Source: Candidatus Solibacter usitatus (GTDB lineage Bacteria; Acidobacteriota; Terriglobia; Bryobacterales; Bryobacteraceae). Taken from it: a stretch of DNA of 64,000 nucleotides. How positions within the stretch are numbered: position 1 is the stretch's first letter; every line of letters starts with the position of its first letter. Under the pieces are notes generated by a model that was not told where the DNA came from, ran no database searches, and saw only the letters and a list, made by a program, of their open reading frames with translations. The stretch is taken from positions 1 through 64,000 of the forward strand of contig JACPVQ010000205.1 in assembly GCA_016191645.1 (NCBI GenBank), given 5' to 3'. A program made the translations under genes and the position numbers. Shown piece by piece: positions 51,035 to 59,734 of this stretch.

Positions 51035-52186
51035 CTAGTCGAGGCGTTTGTGGAATCGCAACGCGCTAAGACTCAGAATGGCCACTCCGAAGATGGCGAG
51101 GGCCACGAATTGCGGCCATAGGACATCGATCCCGCTGCCCTTCAAGAAGACGCCGCGGCAAATCTCAATGAAATAGCGGATGGGGTTGATCATCGTCAGG
51201 TACTGCACCGGCTCCGGCATGCTTCGGATGGGAAATGCGAAGCCGCTCAACATGAAGGCGGGCTGGAAGAAAAAGAAGGTGGATAGACTCGCCTGCATTT
51301 GTGTGTTCGACACCGTGGAGATGAAGATTCCGGCGCCCAGCGTCGTCATCATGAACAGGACCGCGGCGCAAAATAGAAGCAGAACGTTGCCTTGGAACGG
51401 GATGTGAAACACAGTCATCCCCAGGACGATGATCACTCCCAGATCGAACAGGCCGACGATAGCGAACGGCAACGTCTTGCCCAGCATCAGCTCCATGGGA
51501 CGAATGGGCGTGACCATCAATTGCTCCATAGTGCCGATCTCTTTTTCGCGCACGATGGCCATCGATGTGAGCATCAGCGTGACGATCGTGATGATGTTCA
51601 CGGCGACACCCGGAATGAAGTAGTTGCGGCTTTTCAATTCCGGGTTGAACCAAACGCGCTGTTGAAAATCGATGCCCGGCGCATTCACGCGCGCGATTGC
51701 GCCGCCGCGCGCCATGCGCTTCTGCGTCACCAGATGGACAATCTGTCCGTTGGCGAAAGTGCGTCCGATTTCGGCGGCGTAGTTCGCCAGAATGGAAGCC
51801 GTATTGGAATTGCTGCCTTCCACCAGCACTTGAATCCTGGTCTGCCGGCCGCGCGCAAGATCCTCGCCGAACCCCGGTGGAATCGCGATGGCGGAATGGA
51901 TCTCGTCGCGATCCAGAAGGTCCTGCATTTGCTTGGGATTGGCCGGGCTGTGCGTCACCGTGAAATATTTGGACGAAGTAAACGCGTCGCGCAGCTCGCG
52001 GCTTTGCGGCGAATTGTCCTGGTCCAGCCAGGCGAGACGGGAGCGATCGACATCGAGATTGACAATGAATCCGAACACCATGAACTGAACAATCGGCGGC
52101 ACCAGAACCATTCCGCGCATGCGCGGATCGCGAAAAGTAACGCGCAGTTCCTTGCGAATAATCTCTTTGATGCGTTCCCAGTTCAT
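51035..52186 (-). CDS. ABC-2 type exporter permease (YbhR-like)
   Basis: The protein of about 383 residues has one N-terminal transmembrane helix (MVLVPPIVQFMVFGFIVNLD), a periplasmic domain of about 150 residues and five C-terminal helices. The hallmark EKEIGTMEQLMVTPIRPMELMLGK loop and SGFAFPIRSMPEPVQY are typical of the YbhS/YbhR/YhhJ group. ATG 52186 overlaps the stop of the paralogous permease gene. It should pair with that permease to form one transmembrane channel. Confidence 0.9.
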   Translation of the reverse strand: MNWERIKEIIRKELRVTFRDPRMRGMVLVPPIVQFMVFGFIVNLDVDRSRLAWLDQDNSPQSRELRDAFTSSKYFTVTHSPANPKQMQDLLDRDEIHSAIAIPPGFGEDLARGRQTRIQVLVEGSNSNTASILANYAAEIGRTFANGQIVHLVTQKRMARGGAIARVNAPGIDFQQRVWFNPELKSRNYFIPGVAVNIITIVTLMLTSMAIVREKEIGTMEQLMVTPIRPMELMLGKTLPFAIVGLFDLGVIIVLGMTVFHIPFQGNVLLLFCAAVLFMMTTLGAGIFISTVSNTQMQASLSTFFFFQPAFMLSGFAFPIRSMPEPVQYLTMINPIRYFIEICRGVFLKGSGIDVLWPQFVALAIFGVAILSLSALRFHKRLD

Positions 52187-53319
52187 GCTATTTTCATCCT
52201 CAGCTTGCGAGTCAGAAAGAAGAAGACCACCGTGGCGTACAGCAACAGAAACGCCAGTTCGGCCCACAGGATCTCCAGGCCGACGCCTTTTTGAAAAATG
52301 CCTTTCATCATCGCCACAAAGTAGCGCGCGGGAATGACATAGCTGATGAGGCGGGGAATCAAGGGCATGCTATCGATGGAGTAGACGAAGCCCGACAACA
52401 GAAACGCGGGCAGGAACGAGCTGAGCAGGCCCAATTGATTCGCCATCGCCTGGTTGCGCGTGATGGCGCTCAGAAACAGGCCCCACGCCAGTGCGCCGAA
52501 GAGGAAAATACCGCCGCTGAGAAAGAGCAGCCACACACTGCCGCGCATGGGAACTCCAAACACGAAGATGCCGGCAATCACCGCCGTAATCATGTCGGCC
52601 AAGCCGAGCAGAAAATAGGCCGACAGCTTGCCGATGGCCACTTCCGCCGGACGCAGCGGCGTGGAAAGCAACTCCTCCATGGTGCCGTTCTCCCATTCGC
52701 GGGCGATGGCAAGCGAGGTGAGCATGGAGGCGATGATCATCATGATCACCGCGATCAATCCAGGCACAATGTAGTTCTTCGATTTCAACTCGCTGTTGAA
52801 CATCACGCGCAGTTGGGGATCCACAGGGGGCTTGATCTTCCCCGCTCCATGGCGGATTTGATACTCGGTGCGCACCTGGCTGGAATAGCCTGCGGCCAAA
52901 GCGCGCGCATATCCCAGCGCGATGCTCGCGGTGTTCGAATCGGTGCCATCCAGCAAAAATTGAACGGGCGCTTGGGAACCGGAGAGCAGACGCTTGGCGA
53001 AATCCGTCCGCACTACCAATACGCCCATCACCTTGCCGCCGGTGAGTCCGGTCTCCGCCTGCTTGTAATTGTCGATGTCGCCCAGCGTGGTGAAGAAACG
53101 GGAGCCGCGGAATTGGCCCGTGAACTCATGGCTCTGCGGCGTGCGGTCCTGGTCGAAGATGTAGATGGGGATCTGGTCCACATCCAGAGAAAGCGCATAG
53201 CCGAACAACATCAGCATGATGGCGGGCAGAGCGAGCGCCAGATACATGCTGCGCGTGTCGCGCAGAATGTGCAGCAGCTCCTTGCGGATCATGGCGCGCG
53301 TGCGGCGCAAGCTGATCAT
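52183..53319 (-). CDS. ABC-2 type exporter permease (YbhS-like)
   Basis: This 378-residue paralogue of the next gene has an N-terminal helix (MYLALALPAIMLMLFGYALSLD), a periplasmic domain and five C-terminal helices with WENGTMEELLSTPLRPAEVAIGK and SGFVYSIDSMPLIPRLISYVIPARYF. Start overlaps the stop of the downstream ATPase gene (ATGA) and its stop overlaps the start of the second permease. The two permeases with the two ATPases form a heteromeric exporter. Confidence 0.9.
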   Translation of the reverse strand: MISLRRTRAMIRKELLHILRDTRSMYLALALPAIMLMLFGYALSLDVDQIPIYIFDQDRTPQSHEFTGQFRGSRFFTTLGDIDNYKQAETGLTGGKVMGVLVVRTDFAKRLLSGSQAPVQFLLDGTDSNTASIALGYARALAAGYSSQVRTEYQIRHGAGKIKPPVDPQLRVMFNSELKSKNYIVPGLIAVIMMIIASMLTSLAIAREWENGTMEELLSTPLRPAEVAIGKLSAYFLLGLADMITAVIAGIFVFGVPMRGSVWLLFLSGGIFLFGALAWGLFLSAITRNQAMANQLGLLSSFLPAFLLSGFVYSIDSMPLIPRLISYVIPARYFVAMMKGIFQKGVGLEILWAELAFLLLYATVVFFFLTRKLRMKIA

Positions 53320-54083
53320 GCGGCGGCCTCGCGTTCCTCGCGTTCAATCATGGAAACGAAAACGTCTTCCATCGACGGCTCCGGCAGATCGGGGGTAGCG
53401 AGGTTTTGGCGCAAATCGTGCGGCGTGCCCAGAGCGATGACACGTCCGCGATACATCAATGCGAGCCGGTGGCAGTACTCGGCCTCTTCCATGTAATGCG
53501 TGGTCACGAAGACCGTGTGTCCGGCGTGAGAGAGATCGTTGATGAGATCCCAGAAGGAGCGGCGCGCCACCGGGTCGACGCCCGACGTCGGTTCGTCGAG
53601 AAAGATCACGGGAGGCTCGTGCAAAATAGCGCAGCCCAAGGCCAGACGTTGTTTCCAGCCGCCGCTGAGTAAATGCGTCACGGTGCCGGCCTTGTCTGTG
53701 AGGCCCGCCATGCCCAGGGCGTAGGATTTGCGCGCCTCGCGCTTATCGCGCGGAACTCCGTATACGCCGCTGAAAAAATCGATGTTCTCTTCCACCGTCA
53801 AATCGTCGTAGAGAGAGAATTTCTGCGACATGTAACCGATGCTGGTTTTCACCGCTTCCGGCTGCCGCGCGACGTCGTATCCGGCGACGTTCGCCGATCC
53901 CGAAGTGGGAGCAAGCAGAGCGCACAGAATGCGAATGGTGGTGGATTTGCCGGCCCCATTGGGTCCGAGGAATCCAAAGATTTCTCCGCGCTTTACGGTG
54001 AGGCTGACGTCGTCGACGGCGACAAAGTCTCCGAAGCGCTTGACCAGTTTGTCGATGACCACCGTGGTTTCACGCGGCGTCAC
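53316..54083 (-). CDS. ABC exporter ATPase, second subunit
   Basis: The 255-residue ATPase has Walker A GPNGAGKST, Q-loop region GYMSQKFSLYDDLTVEENI, signature LSGGWKQR, Walker B VIFLDEPTSGVDP and the His switch in VTTHYMEEAEYC. It matches the C-terminal ATPase half of E. coli YbhF. It overlaps the upstream ATPase gene by 14 bases. It hydrolyses ATP on the cytoplasmic side to drive export. Confidence 0.93.
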   Translation of the reverse strand: MTPRETTVVIDKLVKRFGDFVAVDDVSLTVKRGEIFGFLGPNGAGKSTTIRILCALLAPTSGSANVAGYDVARQPEAVKTSIGYMSQKFSLYDDLTVEENIDFFSGVYGVPRDKREARKSYALGMAGLTDKAGTVTHLLSGGWKQRLALGCAILHEPPVIFLDEPTSGVDPVARRSFWDLINDLSHAGHTVFVTTHYMEEAEYCHRLALMYRGRVIALGTPHDLRQNLATPDLPEPSMEDVFVSMIEREEREAAA

Positions 54084-54984
54084 GGGAAACCCCTTTGCGC
54101 ACGGTGGCGATGAAAACGTCTTCGAGCGAAGGAAGCACGCGCCGCAAGGAGTGACCGGCTGTGGCCTTCATGACCTGCTCTTCGGACACGCCGGGCTTTA
54201 CAAACACGTGCAATGTGTTCCCAGCCAGTTCGACGTTTGAGACCTCAGGCAGCGTGCGCAGATAGTCCCGCGTGGGACGAAGATTGTCGCCGCGCACTTC
54301 GTAACAGGATTCGGGAAGCTGCTCGCGCAGCGCGAGAGGGGTGTCCATGAGAATCAGGCGGCCGTAGTTCATGAGGGCCACGCGGTCGCAGCGCTCCGCC
54401 TCATCGAGGTAAGCGGTGGTGACCATGACGGTGAGTCCATCTTTAACCAACTGCTGCAGGATGGCCCAGAAATCGCGGCGGGAGACAGGGTCCACGCCGT
54501 TGGTCGGCTCGTCCAAAAAGAGAATCTCCGGCTTGTGGAGCAGTGTGCACATCAGGGCGAGCTTCTGTTTCATTCCCCCGGAAAGTTTCGCCGCCGGGCG
54601 ATGGAGAAAAGGCTGCATGCGCGTCATCTGCAAGAGGCGCGCGGTCAATTCGTCACGCTCTTTTCCGACGATGCCGAAGAGATCGGAATAGAAACGCATG
54701 TTCTCGTTCACGGTTAGGTCGCCATAGAGGCCGAACTTCTGTGCCATGTAACCAATTCGATCTTTCACAGCATCGGGATTGCGCGCCACATCGTATCCAG
54801 CCACGCTCATCTCGCCAGCGGTAGGGTTCATGAGGCCGCAGAGCATGCGCAGAGTCGTGGTTTTCCCCGCGCCGTCGGGCCCCACGAGTCCAAATACTTC
54901 GCCCTTGGCTACGGAAAAGTTGACGCAGTCCACCGCTGTCAGCGATCCGAATTGCCGCGTCAGGTTCGATGCTTGAATCTGCAT
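54070..54984 (-). CDS. ABC exporter ATPase, first subunit
   Basis: The 304-residue ATPase has Walker A GPDGAGKTTTL, signature LSGGMKQK, Walker B ILFLDEPTNGVDP and a switch region VTTAYLDEAERC, where the usual switch His is replaced by Ala. This is a known feature of the N-terminal half of YbhF-type exporters and suggests a degenerate ATP site. A C-terminal extension of about 75 residues (VRGDNLRPTRDYLRTLPEVSNV) follows. ATG 54984 overlaps the stop of the membrane-fusion gene. Confidence 0.92.
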   Translation of the reverse strand: MQIQASNLTRQFGSLTAVDCVNFSVAKGEVFGLVGPDGAGKTTTLRMLCGLMNPTAGEMSVAGYDVARNPDAVKDRIGYMAQKFGLYGDLTVNENMRFYSDLFGIVGKERDELTARLLQMTRMQPFLHRPAAKLSGGMKQKLALMCTLLHKPEILFLDEPTNGVDPVSRRDFWAILQQLVKDGLTVMVTTAYLDEAERCDRVALMNYGRLILMDTPLALREQLPESCYEVRGDNLRPTRDYLRTLPEVSNVELAGNTLHVFVKPGVSEEQVMKATAGHSLRRVLPSLEDVFIATVRKGVSRDAA

Positions 54985-56159
54985 CAAAGAACCAGCTCCG
55001 CATCCACAGGCATGTTGGCTTTGAGCTCCTGGTTGGGGTTGTCCACCAGGATTTTGACTTTGTACACCAGCTTCACGCGTTCGTCTTGTGTCTGAATTTG
55101 CTTCGGAGTGAACTCCGCTTCGGAAGCAATGAAAATGACTTCTCCCGCGTAGACTTTGCCGGGATAGGAATCGGTAGTCAGCTTCACCTTTGTGCCCAGC
55201 TTTACGCGGCCCAGATCCTTTTCAGAAATGTAGGCGCGAAGCCAAGGGCGCGCCAGGTCGCCGATACTCGCCACGGTCGCTCCGGCGGCGATGGTCTCCC
55301 CCGGCTCGGCCGATTTCACCAACACGACGCCGTCGATGGGCGAGGTAATCAACGAATCGTCGAGCTGTGTGTCGATCACGGCGATGTTGGCGGCGGCGCG
55401 GCGAATTTCCGCGCGCCTCACGTCGATTTCCTGTTCGCGGCGTTTCAAGTCGATGCGATTGGCTTCGGCAAGCCGGATGGCTGCCTTGGCGCGGTCCACT
55501 TGTGCGCGAGAGGATTCAATCGTCAACTTGCGCGGCCCTTCTTCCAATAGCGCCATCCTCTGTTCAGCCTGGCGCAGGGTTTGAGACTGGCTTTCGAACT
55601 TCGACCGGAACTGTTCATGTTGCGCCCGGGAGATGTCTTCATCTTTAAACAATGTCTGCGCGCGATCCCAATCGCGTTTCGCCTGATCGAGCCACGTGCG
55701 CATATCGTCCACTTGGGCGCGCGCGGTCTGCAATTCCTGCGGGCGCGCGCCTGCCTGAAGATCGGCGAGATTGGCCTCGGCGGCTCGCAGTTCGGCGCGA
55801 CGCAATTGCAAGTCGCCTTCGATGGTTTCGCGCTGCAACTGCAATGCAGTCTCGGCCTGCGCCAGTTGCGCCTGCGCGGATTGCAGCCCTGCCTGTTCGC
55901 GTGTTTTCTGTTTTTCCACCGATGCCAGATCGATACGCGCGATAGCCATGCCCTTGGTGACTCGCGACCCCTCGCGGATTTCCAAAGCAATCAACCGCCC
56001 GGGCACCTTGAAGGAGAGATCGACTTGCGTCAACTCGATGTTGCCGCTGAGACGAATGATGTTGGGGTCATTTTTCTTGAAGAACCCCGCGCGGGAGAGT
56101 CCGACACCCGCGGCCGCCAGAAGCGCCAAAACTACTACGATACGAATCCCTGTTTTCAC
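54984..56159 (-). CDS. HlyD/YbhG-type membrane-fusion protein
   Basis: The 391-residue protein has an N-terminal membrane anchor (VVVLALLAAAGVGLSRAG), a lipoyl half (LSFKVPGRLIALEIREGSRVTKGMAIARID), a long coiled-coil hairpin (about 75-260, with heptads rich in Ala, Gln, Arg and Leu) and the second lipoyl half with a barrel domain (DSLITSPIDGVVLVKSAEPGE). It bridges the inner-membrane ABC exporter to an outer-membrane channel. The start overlaps the stop of the TolC-family gene. Confidence 0.92.
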   Translation of the reverse strand: MKTGIRIVVVLALLAAAGVGLSRAGFFKKNDPNIIRLSGNIELTQVDLSFKVPGRLIALEIREGSRVTKGMAIARIDLASVEKQKTREQAGLQSAQAQLAQAETALQLQRETIEGDLQLRRAELRAAEANLADLQAGARPQELQTARAQVDDMRTWLDQAKRDWDRAQTLFKDEDISRAQHEQFRSKFESQSQTLRQAEQRMALLEEGPRKLTIESSRAQVDRAKAAIRLAEANRIDLKRREQEIDVRRAEIRRAAANIAVIDTQLDDSLITSPIDGVVLVKSAEPGETIAAGATVASIGDLARPWLRAYISEKDLGRVKLGTKVKLTTDSYPGKVYAGEVIFIASEAEFTPKQIQTQDERVKLVYKVKILVDNPNQELKANMPVDAELVL

Positions 56160-57475
56160 GGTAAATACCTTTCCACGCTGCCCATGGCAGTACCTAAATC
56201 GAGACGGGCCAGATTATGCGCGAACAACGCAATGACTCGGGTGTCGCGGGCGCGAGCGAGGCGGGTTTGCGCGTCCGTCACTTCGATGTGCGGAGCGACA
56301 CCGGCCTTATAGCGGCGCTCCGCCTGATCGTATTCCTTTTGCGCCAGTGCCAAGCCTTGTTCGGCGGTTGCCACCTGGAGATCCGAAGAGCGAAGGCTGT
56401 CGAAGGCGATGCGCAGTTCGAACTCCATTTGCTCGCGCAAGTCGCGAGTGCGGATGCGCTCCTGCCGCAATTGCGAGGCGGATTCGGCGCGGCGGGCATC
56501 TCGGCGGCCGCCGTCGAAGATGGGTACGCGCAACGAAAGGCCTACAGAGCGTGTGGCGCGCGATTCGGCGAACTCTCGTCCGATGGAGCCGTAATCGCCG
56601 AAGGCGGCAATGGAGGGCAAACGATCAAGCGCATTGGCCTGGTAGCTGATTTGCGCCACGCGTTCGCGCTCCTGCTGGGCTTTCAGGTCCGAGCGCGCGG
56701 CAAGCGCCGCCATAACGGCCTGTTCGATGGCGATGGGCTCCAGAGGCGTATAGGACAATTTGTCCGTGAGTTCGACGGCAGTGTCCAGGCGCAGATCCAT
56801 GGCGCGAAGCAGCTGCAATTGCGCCTTGTTGTATTCGTTGCGGGCGATGCTCAGACGGCCGTGCTCATTGGATAGTTGCACCTCCGCCCGCGTCACTTCG
56901 ATGCCCGTACCCGATCCGGCGTTCTTCTGAGAGAGCGCGAGCGCGCGGATGGATTCGGCGAGAGCGACGTTCGCCTTTGCCGCATCTACTTGCGCGGCGC
57001 TGCGCAGTGCGCCGAGATAGGCGCGCGCCACTTGATCGGTAACCTGCGTCCGCACATGCGACTGTTCCTGCCTGGCGACTCCGACCGCGGTGCGCGCCGA
57101 TTGATAGCGGCGGACGTTTCCGAAGTCGAGGACACTCTGGGTCACGTTGGCGCGCGCGTCCAGGATGCCGAACGGCCCGGCAAACGAGGAAAAACGAAAT
57201 CCCGGGAACGAGGGGAACGTAAAACCAAAAGCATTGAGGTTGCGGGTCATGTCGGCGTACGACACCACGCCGTCCAGATTCGGGAGCAGCGCGGCGCGCG
57301 CAAGCGACCGGCGGGCCTCGGCCTGATGAATGATCTCCTGGGCGATCTCGATGCGCGTATTGCCTTCCGGAGCGAGCGCGATTTCGATCGACTTGCGAAG
57401 ACTCAACGGCAGCGGAATTTTGTCCTGCGCGTGGGCCGTCGCCGCGGTTACAAGGATTGCCACTAGGAACTTCAT
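56156..57475 (-). CDS. TolC-family outer-membrane efflux protein
   Basis: The 439-residue protein has a signal peptide (MKFLVAILVTAATAHA) and two repeats of the outer-membrane efflux domain. Long helices (IAQEIIHQAEARRSLARAALLPNLDGVVSY; LALAQKEYDQAERRYKAGVAPHIEVTDAQTRLARAR) and the RYKAGVA-type motif are characteristic. It provides the outer-membrane exit for the exporter. It is preceded by the TetR gene with an ATGA overlap, so regulator and exporter share one transcript. Confidence 0.92.
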   Translation of the reverse strand: MKFLVAILVTAATAHAQDKIPLPLSLRKSIEIALAPEGNTRIEIAQEIIHQAEARRSLARAALLPNLDGVVSYADMTRNLNAFGFTFPSFPGFRFSSFAGPFGILDARANVTQSVLDFGNVRRYQSARTAVGVARQEQSHVRTQVTDQVARAYLGALRSAAQVDAAKANVALAESIRALALSQKNAGSGTGIEVTRAEVQLSNEHGRLSIARNEYNKAQLQLLRAMDLRLDTAVELTDKLSYTPLEPIAIEQAVMAALAARSDLKAQQERERVAQISYQANALDRLPSIAAFGDYGSIGREFAESRATRSVGLSLRVPIFDGGRRDARRAESASQLRQERIRTRDLREQMEFELRIAFDSLRSSDLQVATAEQGLALAQKEYDQAERRYKAGVAPHIEVTDAQTRLARARDTRVIALFAHNLARLDLGTAMGSVERYLP

Positions 57476-58110
57476 AGTCCTGCTCCTAAGCTGGGGGCGC
57501 GGAATCCCGCAGCCGTGAATTGGATCAATTGACGCAGCGCTTCTTCTCTGGTGGGGGCGTGCATGCGGCCTTCGCTCACAACCTCCATCGTGCCGGAGCC
57601 GGCCGCCAACTGCGCGAACGCTCCCATGGTGAACTGCATGCGAAGAAACGCCTCTTCCGGCTTGAGATGCGGGAGCGCCTTTCGCAAAGCGGGAGCAAAA
57701 CGGTTCGCCACAGGCTTGAAGTGCGTCTCATAGATCGCCCGGAAGGTTTCGCGCGCTTCCAGGTAATGAAAACGCACCATCATCCGCGGCACCAATACGT
57801 TGCATTCGGTTACCGGGCGAAAGAACGCCTCCAGGAGCTCGTCGATCGGGATGGGTTCGTTTCGCAGTTTTTCCTCAAGCTGTTGCAGAGCCTCTATCCG
57901 GCGCTGGTTGATGGGCCCGGCACGGCGGGCGACCACGGCATGGAGAAGGGCGTCTTTTGATTGGAAATGGTAATTTACGGAAGCAAGGTTCACACCGGCT
58001 TCGGCTGTGATGGCGCGGAGGGAGGTCGCCTCGAAGCCATCGTTGGCAAAGAGGAGTTCCGCAGCATCGAGGATGCGGTCTTTGGTGGAGATAGGAGCTA
58101 GTGCAGTCAT
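57472..58110 (-). CDS. TetR-family repressor of the exporter operon (CecR-like)
   Basis: The protein of about 212 residues has an N-terminal helix-turn-helix (STKDRILDAAELLFANDGFEATSLRAITAEAGVNLASVNYHFQSKD) and a ligand-binding C-terminal half similar to CecR/YbiH-type regulators. ATG 58110 is chosen because it fits the family N-terminus and lies 17 bases from a perfect palindrome. As the first gene of the exporter operon it very probably represses itself and the pump, and is released by the exported compound. Confidence 0.88.
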   Translation of the reverse strand: MTALAPISTKDRILDAAELLFANDGFEATSLRAITAEAGVNLASVNYHFQSKDALLHAVVARRAGPINQRRIEALQQLEEKLRNEPIPIDELLEAFFRPVTECNVLVPRMMVRFHYLEARETFRAIYETHFKPVANRFAPALRKALPHLKPEEAFLRMQFTMGAFAQLAAGSGTMEVVSEGRMHAPTREEALRQLIQFTAAGFRAPSLGAGL

Positions 58111-58127
58111 ACAATCGAACAATTGAA

Positions 58128-58148
58128 ACAAACGTTTGTATCATACAA
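58128..58148. promoter_or_regulatory. Probable TetR operator (overlapping palindromes)
   Basis: A perfect 12-base palindrome ACAAACGTTTGT (58128-58139) overlaps a second palindrome TTGTAT-C-ATACAA (58136-58148). The direct repeats TCATACAAT at 58107-58115 and 58141-58149 flank the first. The region lies between the TetR start (58110) and the divergent DUF2157 gene (58212), where a repressor would block promoters in both directions. Confidence 0.7.
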
Positions 58149-58211
58149 TAGTTTTATGTGCCCCGTCAAGACTCTTGATTTGGCTAACAAAATGCTCTAC
58201 AGTTTCCTCGT

Positions 58212-59273
58212 ATGACTTCTTGGGAGTCCTGGCTGAAGCGCTGGCAGGATGCCGCGCTCATTGACACGGAGCTTGCCAGTCGTATCCGCGAGTTTGAAAA
58301 CCGGCAAACGGATTCGGGCAGACTCCGCTGGCCCGCAGTCTTGGCTCTTTCGCTAGGGGGCTTGCTCATCGGCGCGGGCGTCATCCTATTCGTCTCCTCT
58401 CATTGGGATGAGATTTCGCCGCTTTCGCGCATGGTGTTGCTGCTAGCGACCTTGTTGGGCTTTCATGGCGCGGCAATCGTTCTTAAACCGAAGATGCCTA
58501 TCCTCAGCACGGTAATGCATTTCTTGGGAACCGTTTCGCTCGGCGGGGGCATTCAATTGGCGGGACAAACCTTCAACGTGCAGGAGCACTGGCCAACAGG
58601 AATCCTCCTCTGGGCGATCGGCGCCTGGGTGGGACTGCTTCTGCTGCGCGACTGGCCGCAGGCGGGACTTGCTGCGTTGTTGACTCCGGCGTGGATGGTG
58701 TCGGAATGGCGTATTCCCGCAACGCTCCTGCTGCTCGCTTTATGCTATGCATCGGCAAGATCTTCGACTCAGGATGCGGCGTGGAGGCGCGTCCTGACAT
58801 GGATGGGGATGCTGGCCGTGTTTCCCGTCGCCTTTTGGTTGGTTTTCGAATCCAGCTCCAATTCTTTGAAGGGGCGCTGGCTTGCGGATCTGATTGCGCT
58901 TGCCCCCGCGGCCATTTTCTTCTTTTGGCTAAAGCGCAATCAAATTCCCAACGTCGCGGCCGCCGTGGCTTGGGTTTTGCTGCTGCGGCTGCTGGCTGAT
59001 GACAAACAGATGCTTGGTGCAATCGCGTGGTGCGGATTGGGTTCCGCGGGCATGATCGCGTGGGGAGTTCTGGAAGAGCGCGTGGAACGGGTCAATCTAG
59101 GAGTGGCGGCGTTTGCAGTCACCGTGGTGAGTTTCTACGTTTCGCAACTGATGGACCAGTTGGGCCGCTCGCTCAGCCTGATCGGATTAGGCGTTCTCTT
59201 TTTGTTGGGGGGATGGCAGTTGGAAGTGTTGCGCCGCAGGTTGGTGGGGCGCATTACAGAGGTCCGGCCATGA
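58212..59273 (+). CDS. DUF2157 polytopic membrane protein
   Basis: The 353-residue protein has a short soluble N-terminus (WLKRWQDAALIDTELASRIREFE), typical of DUF2157, and about ten membrane helices starting at LRWPAVLALSLGGLLIGAGVILFVSSHW. The family is widespread and uncharacterised and is usually followed by a GDYXXLXY-domain gene, as here. Divergent from the TetR gene, so it may share the operator region. The stop overlaps the next start (ATGA). Confidence 0.82.
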   Translation: MTSWESWLKRWQDAALIDTELASRIREFENRQTDSGRLRWPAVLALSLGGLLIGAGVILFVSSHWDEISPLSRMVLLLATLLGFHGAAIVLKPKMPILSTVMHFLGTVSLGGGIQLAGQTFNVQEHWPTGILLWAIGAWVGLLLLRDWPQAGLAALLTPAWMVSEWRIPATLLLLALCYASARSSTQDAAWRRVLTWMGMLAVFPVAFWLVFESSSNSLKGRWLADLIALAPAAIFFFWLKRNQIPNVAAAVAWVLLLRLLADDKQMLGAIAWCGLGSAGMIAWGVLEERVERVNLGVAAFAVTVVSFYVSQLMDQLGRSLSLIGLGVLFLLGGWQLEVLRRRLVGRITEVRP

Positions 59274-59734
59274 GGAACGCAATTCTGGTTGGCCTCATCC
59301 AAGCGGCCGTCTTGTTGAGCATTACGGGAAAGTTTCTTTATGACCGCGAGCGCCTTCCGCGCGTTTGGGTGAAGGTTGCTCCCGTTGATCCGAATCATTT
59401 GCTGCGCGGCAGGTACGTGCGCTTCCATGTTTTCGTAGAGCCGGCGAATCTCGAGGCCACGCTCATGGTCCACGTGAGGCTGTCTGTCGAAGGCGAGCGG
59501 CTGAAGGTATATAGGAACGATTCGTCTCCGCTCAATATCGTTCCCGCGGGCAAAGAATTCCGGCTCAATGAACCGCTCGCTTTCTACATTCCCGAGCACA
59601 TCCCCGACCCGTCGCGCCGGCCGGCTGGCGAAGAGTTGTGGGTGGAGGCGACCATTCCTCCCAAAGGCCCGCCGCGGCCGTTGCGTCTTGGGATCAAGAA
59701 AGATGGAGTCCTGACTCCACTGGTCACGCGATAA
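59270..59734 (+). CDS. GDYXXLXY-domain protein
   Basis: The 154-residue protein has an N-terminal membrane helix (AILVGLIQAAVLLSITGKFLY) and the family region VKVAPVDPNHLLRGRYVRFHV. In most members the signature is GDYxxLxY; here it is GRYVRFHV, so Asp is replaced by Arg, Leu by Phe and Tyr by Val. The domain is expected outside the membrane. Function unknown, but it is genetically tied to DUF2157. Its stop abuts the stop of the convergent dGTPase gene with no base between. Confidence 0.8.
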   Translation: MRNAILVGLIQAAVLLSITGKFLYDRERLPRVWVKVAPVDPNHLLRGRYVRFHVFVEPANLEATLMVHVRLSVEGERLKVYRNDSSPLNIVPAGKEFRLNEPLAFYIPEHIPDPSRRPAGEELWVEATIPPKGPPRPLRLGIKKDGVLTPLVTR

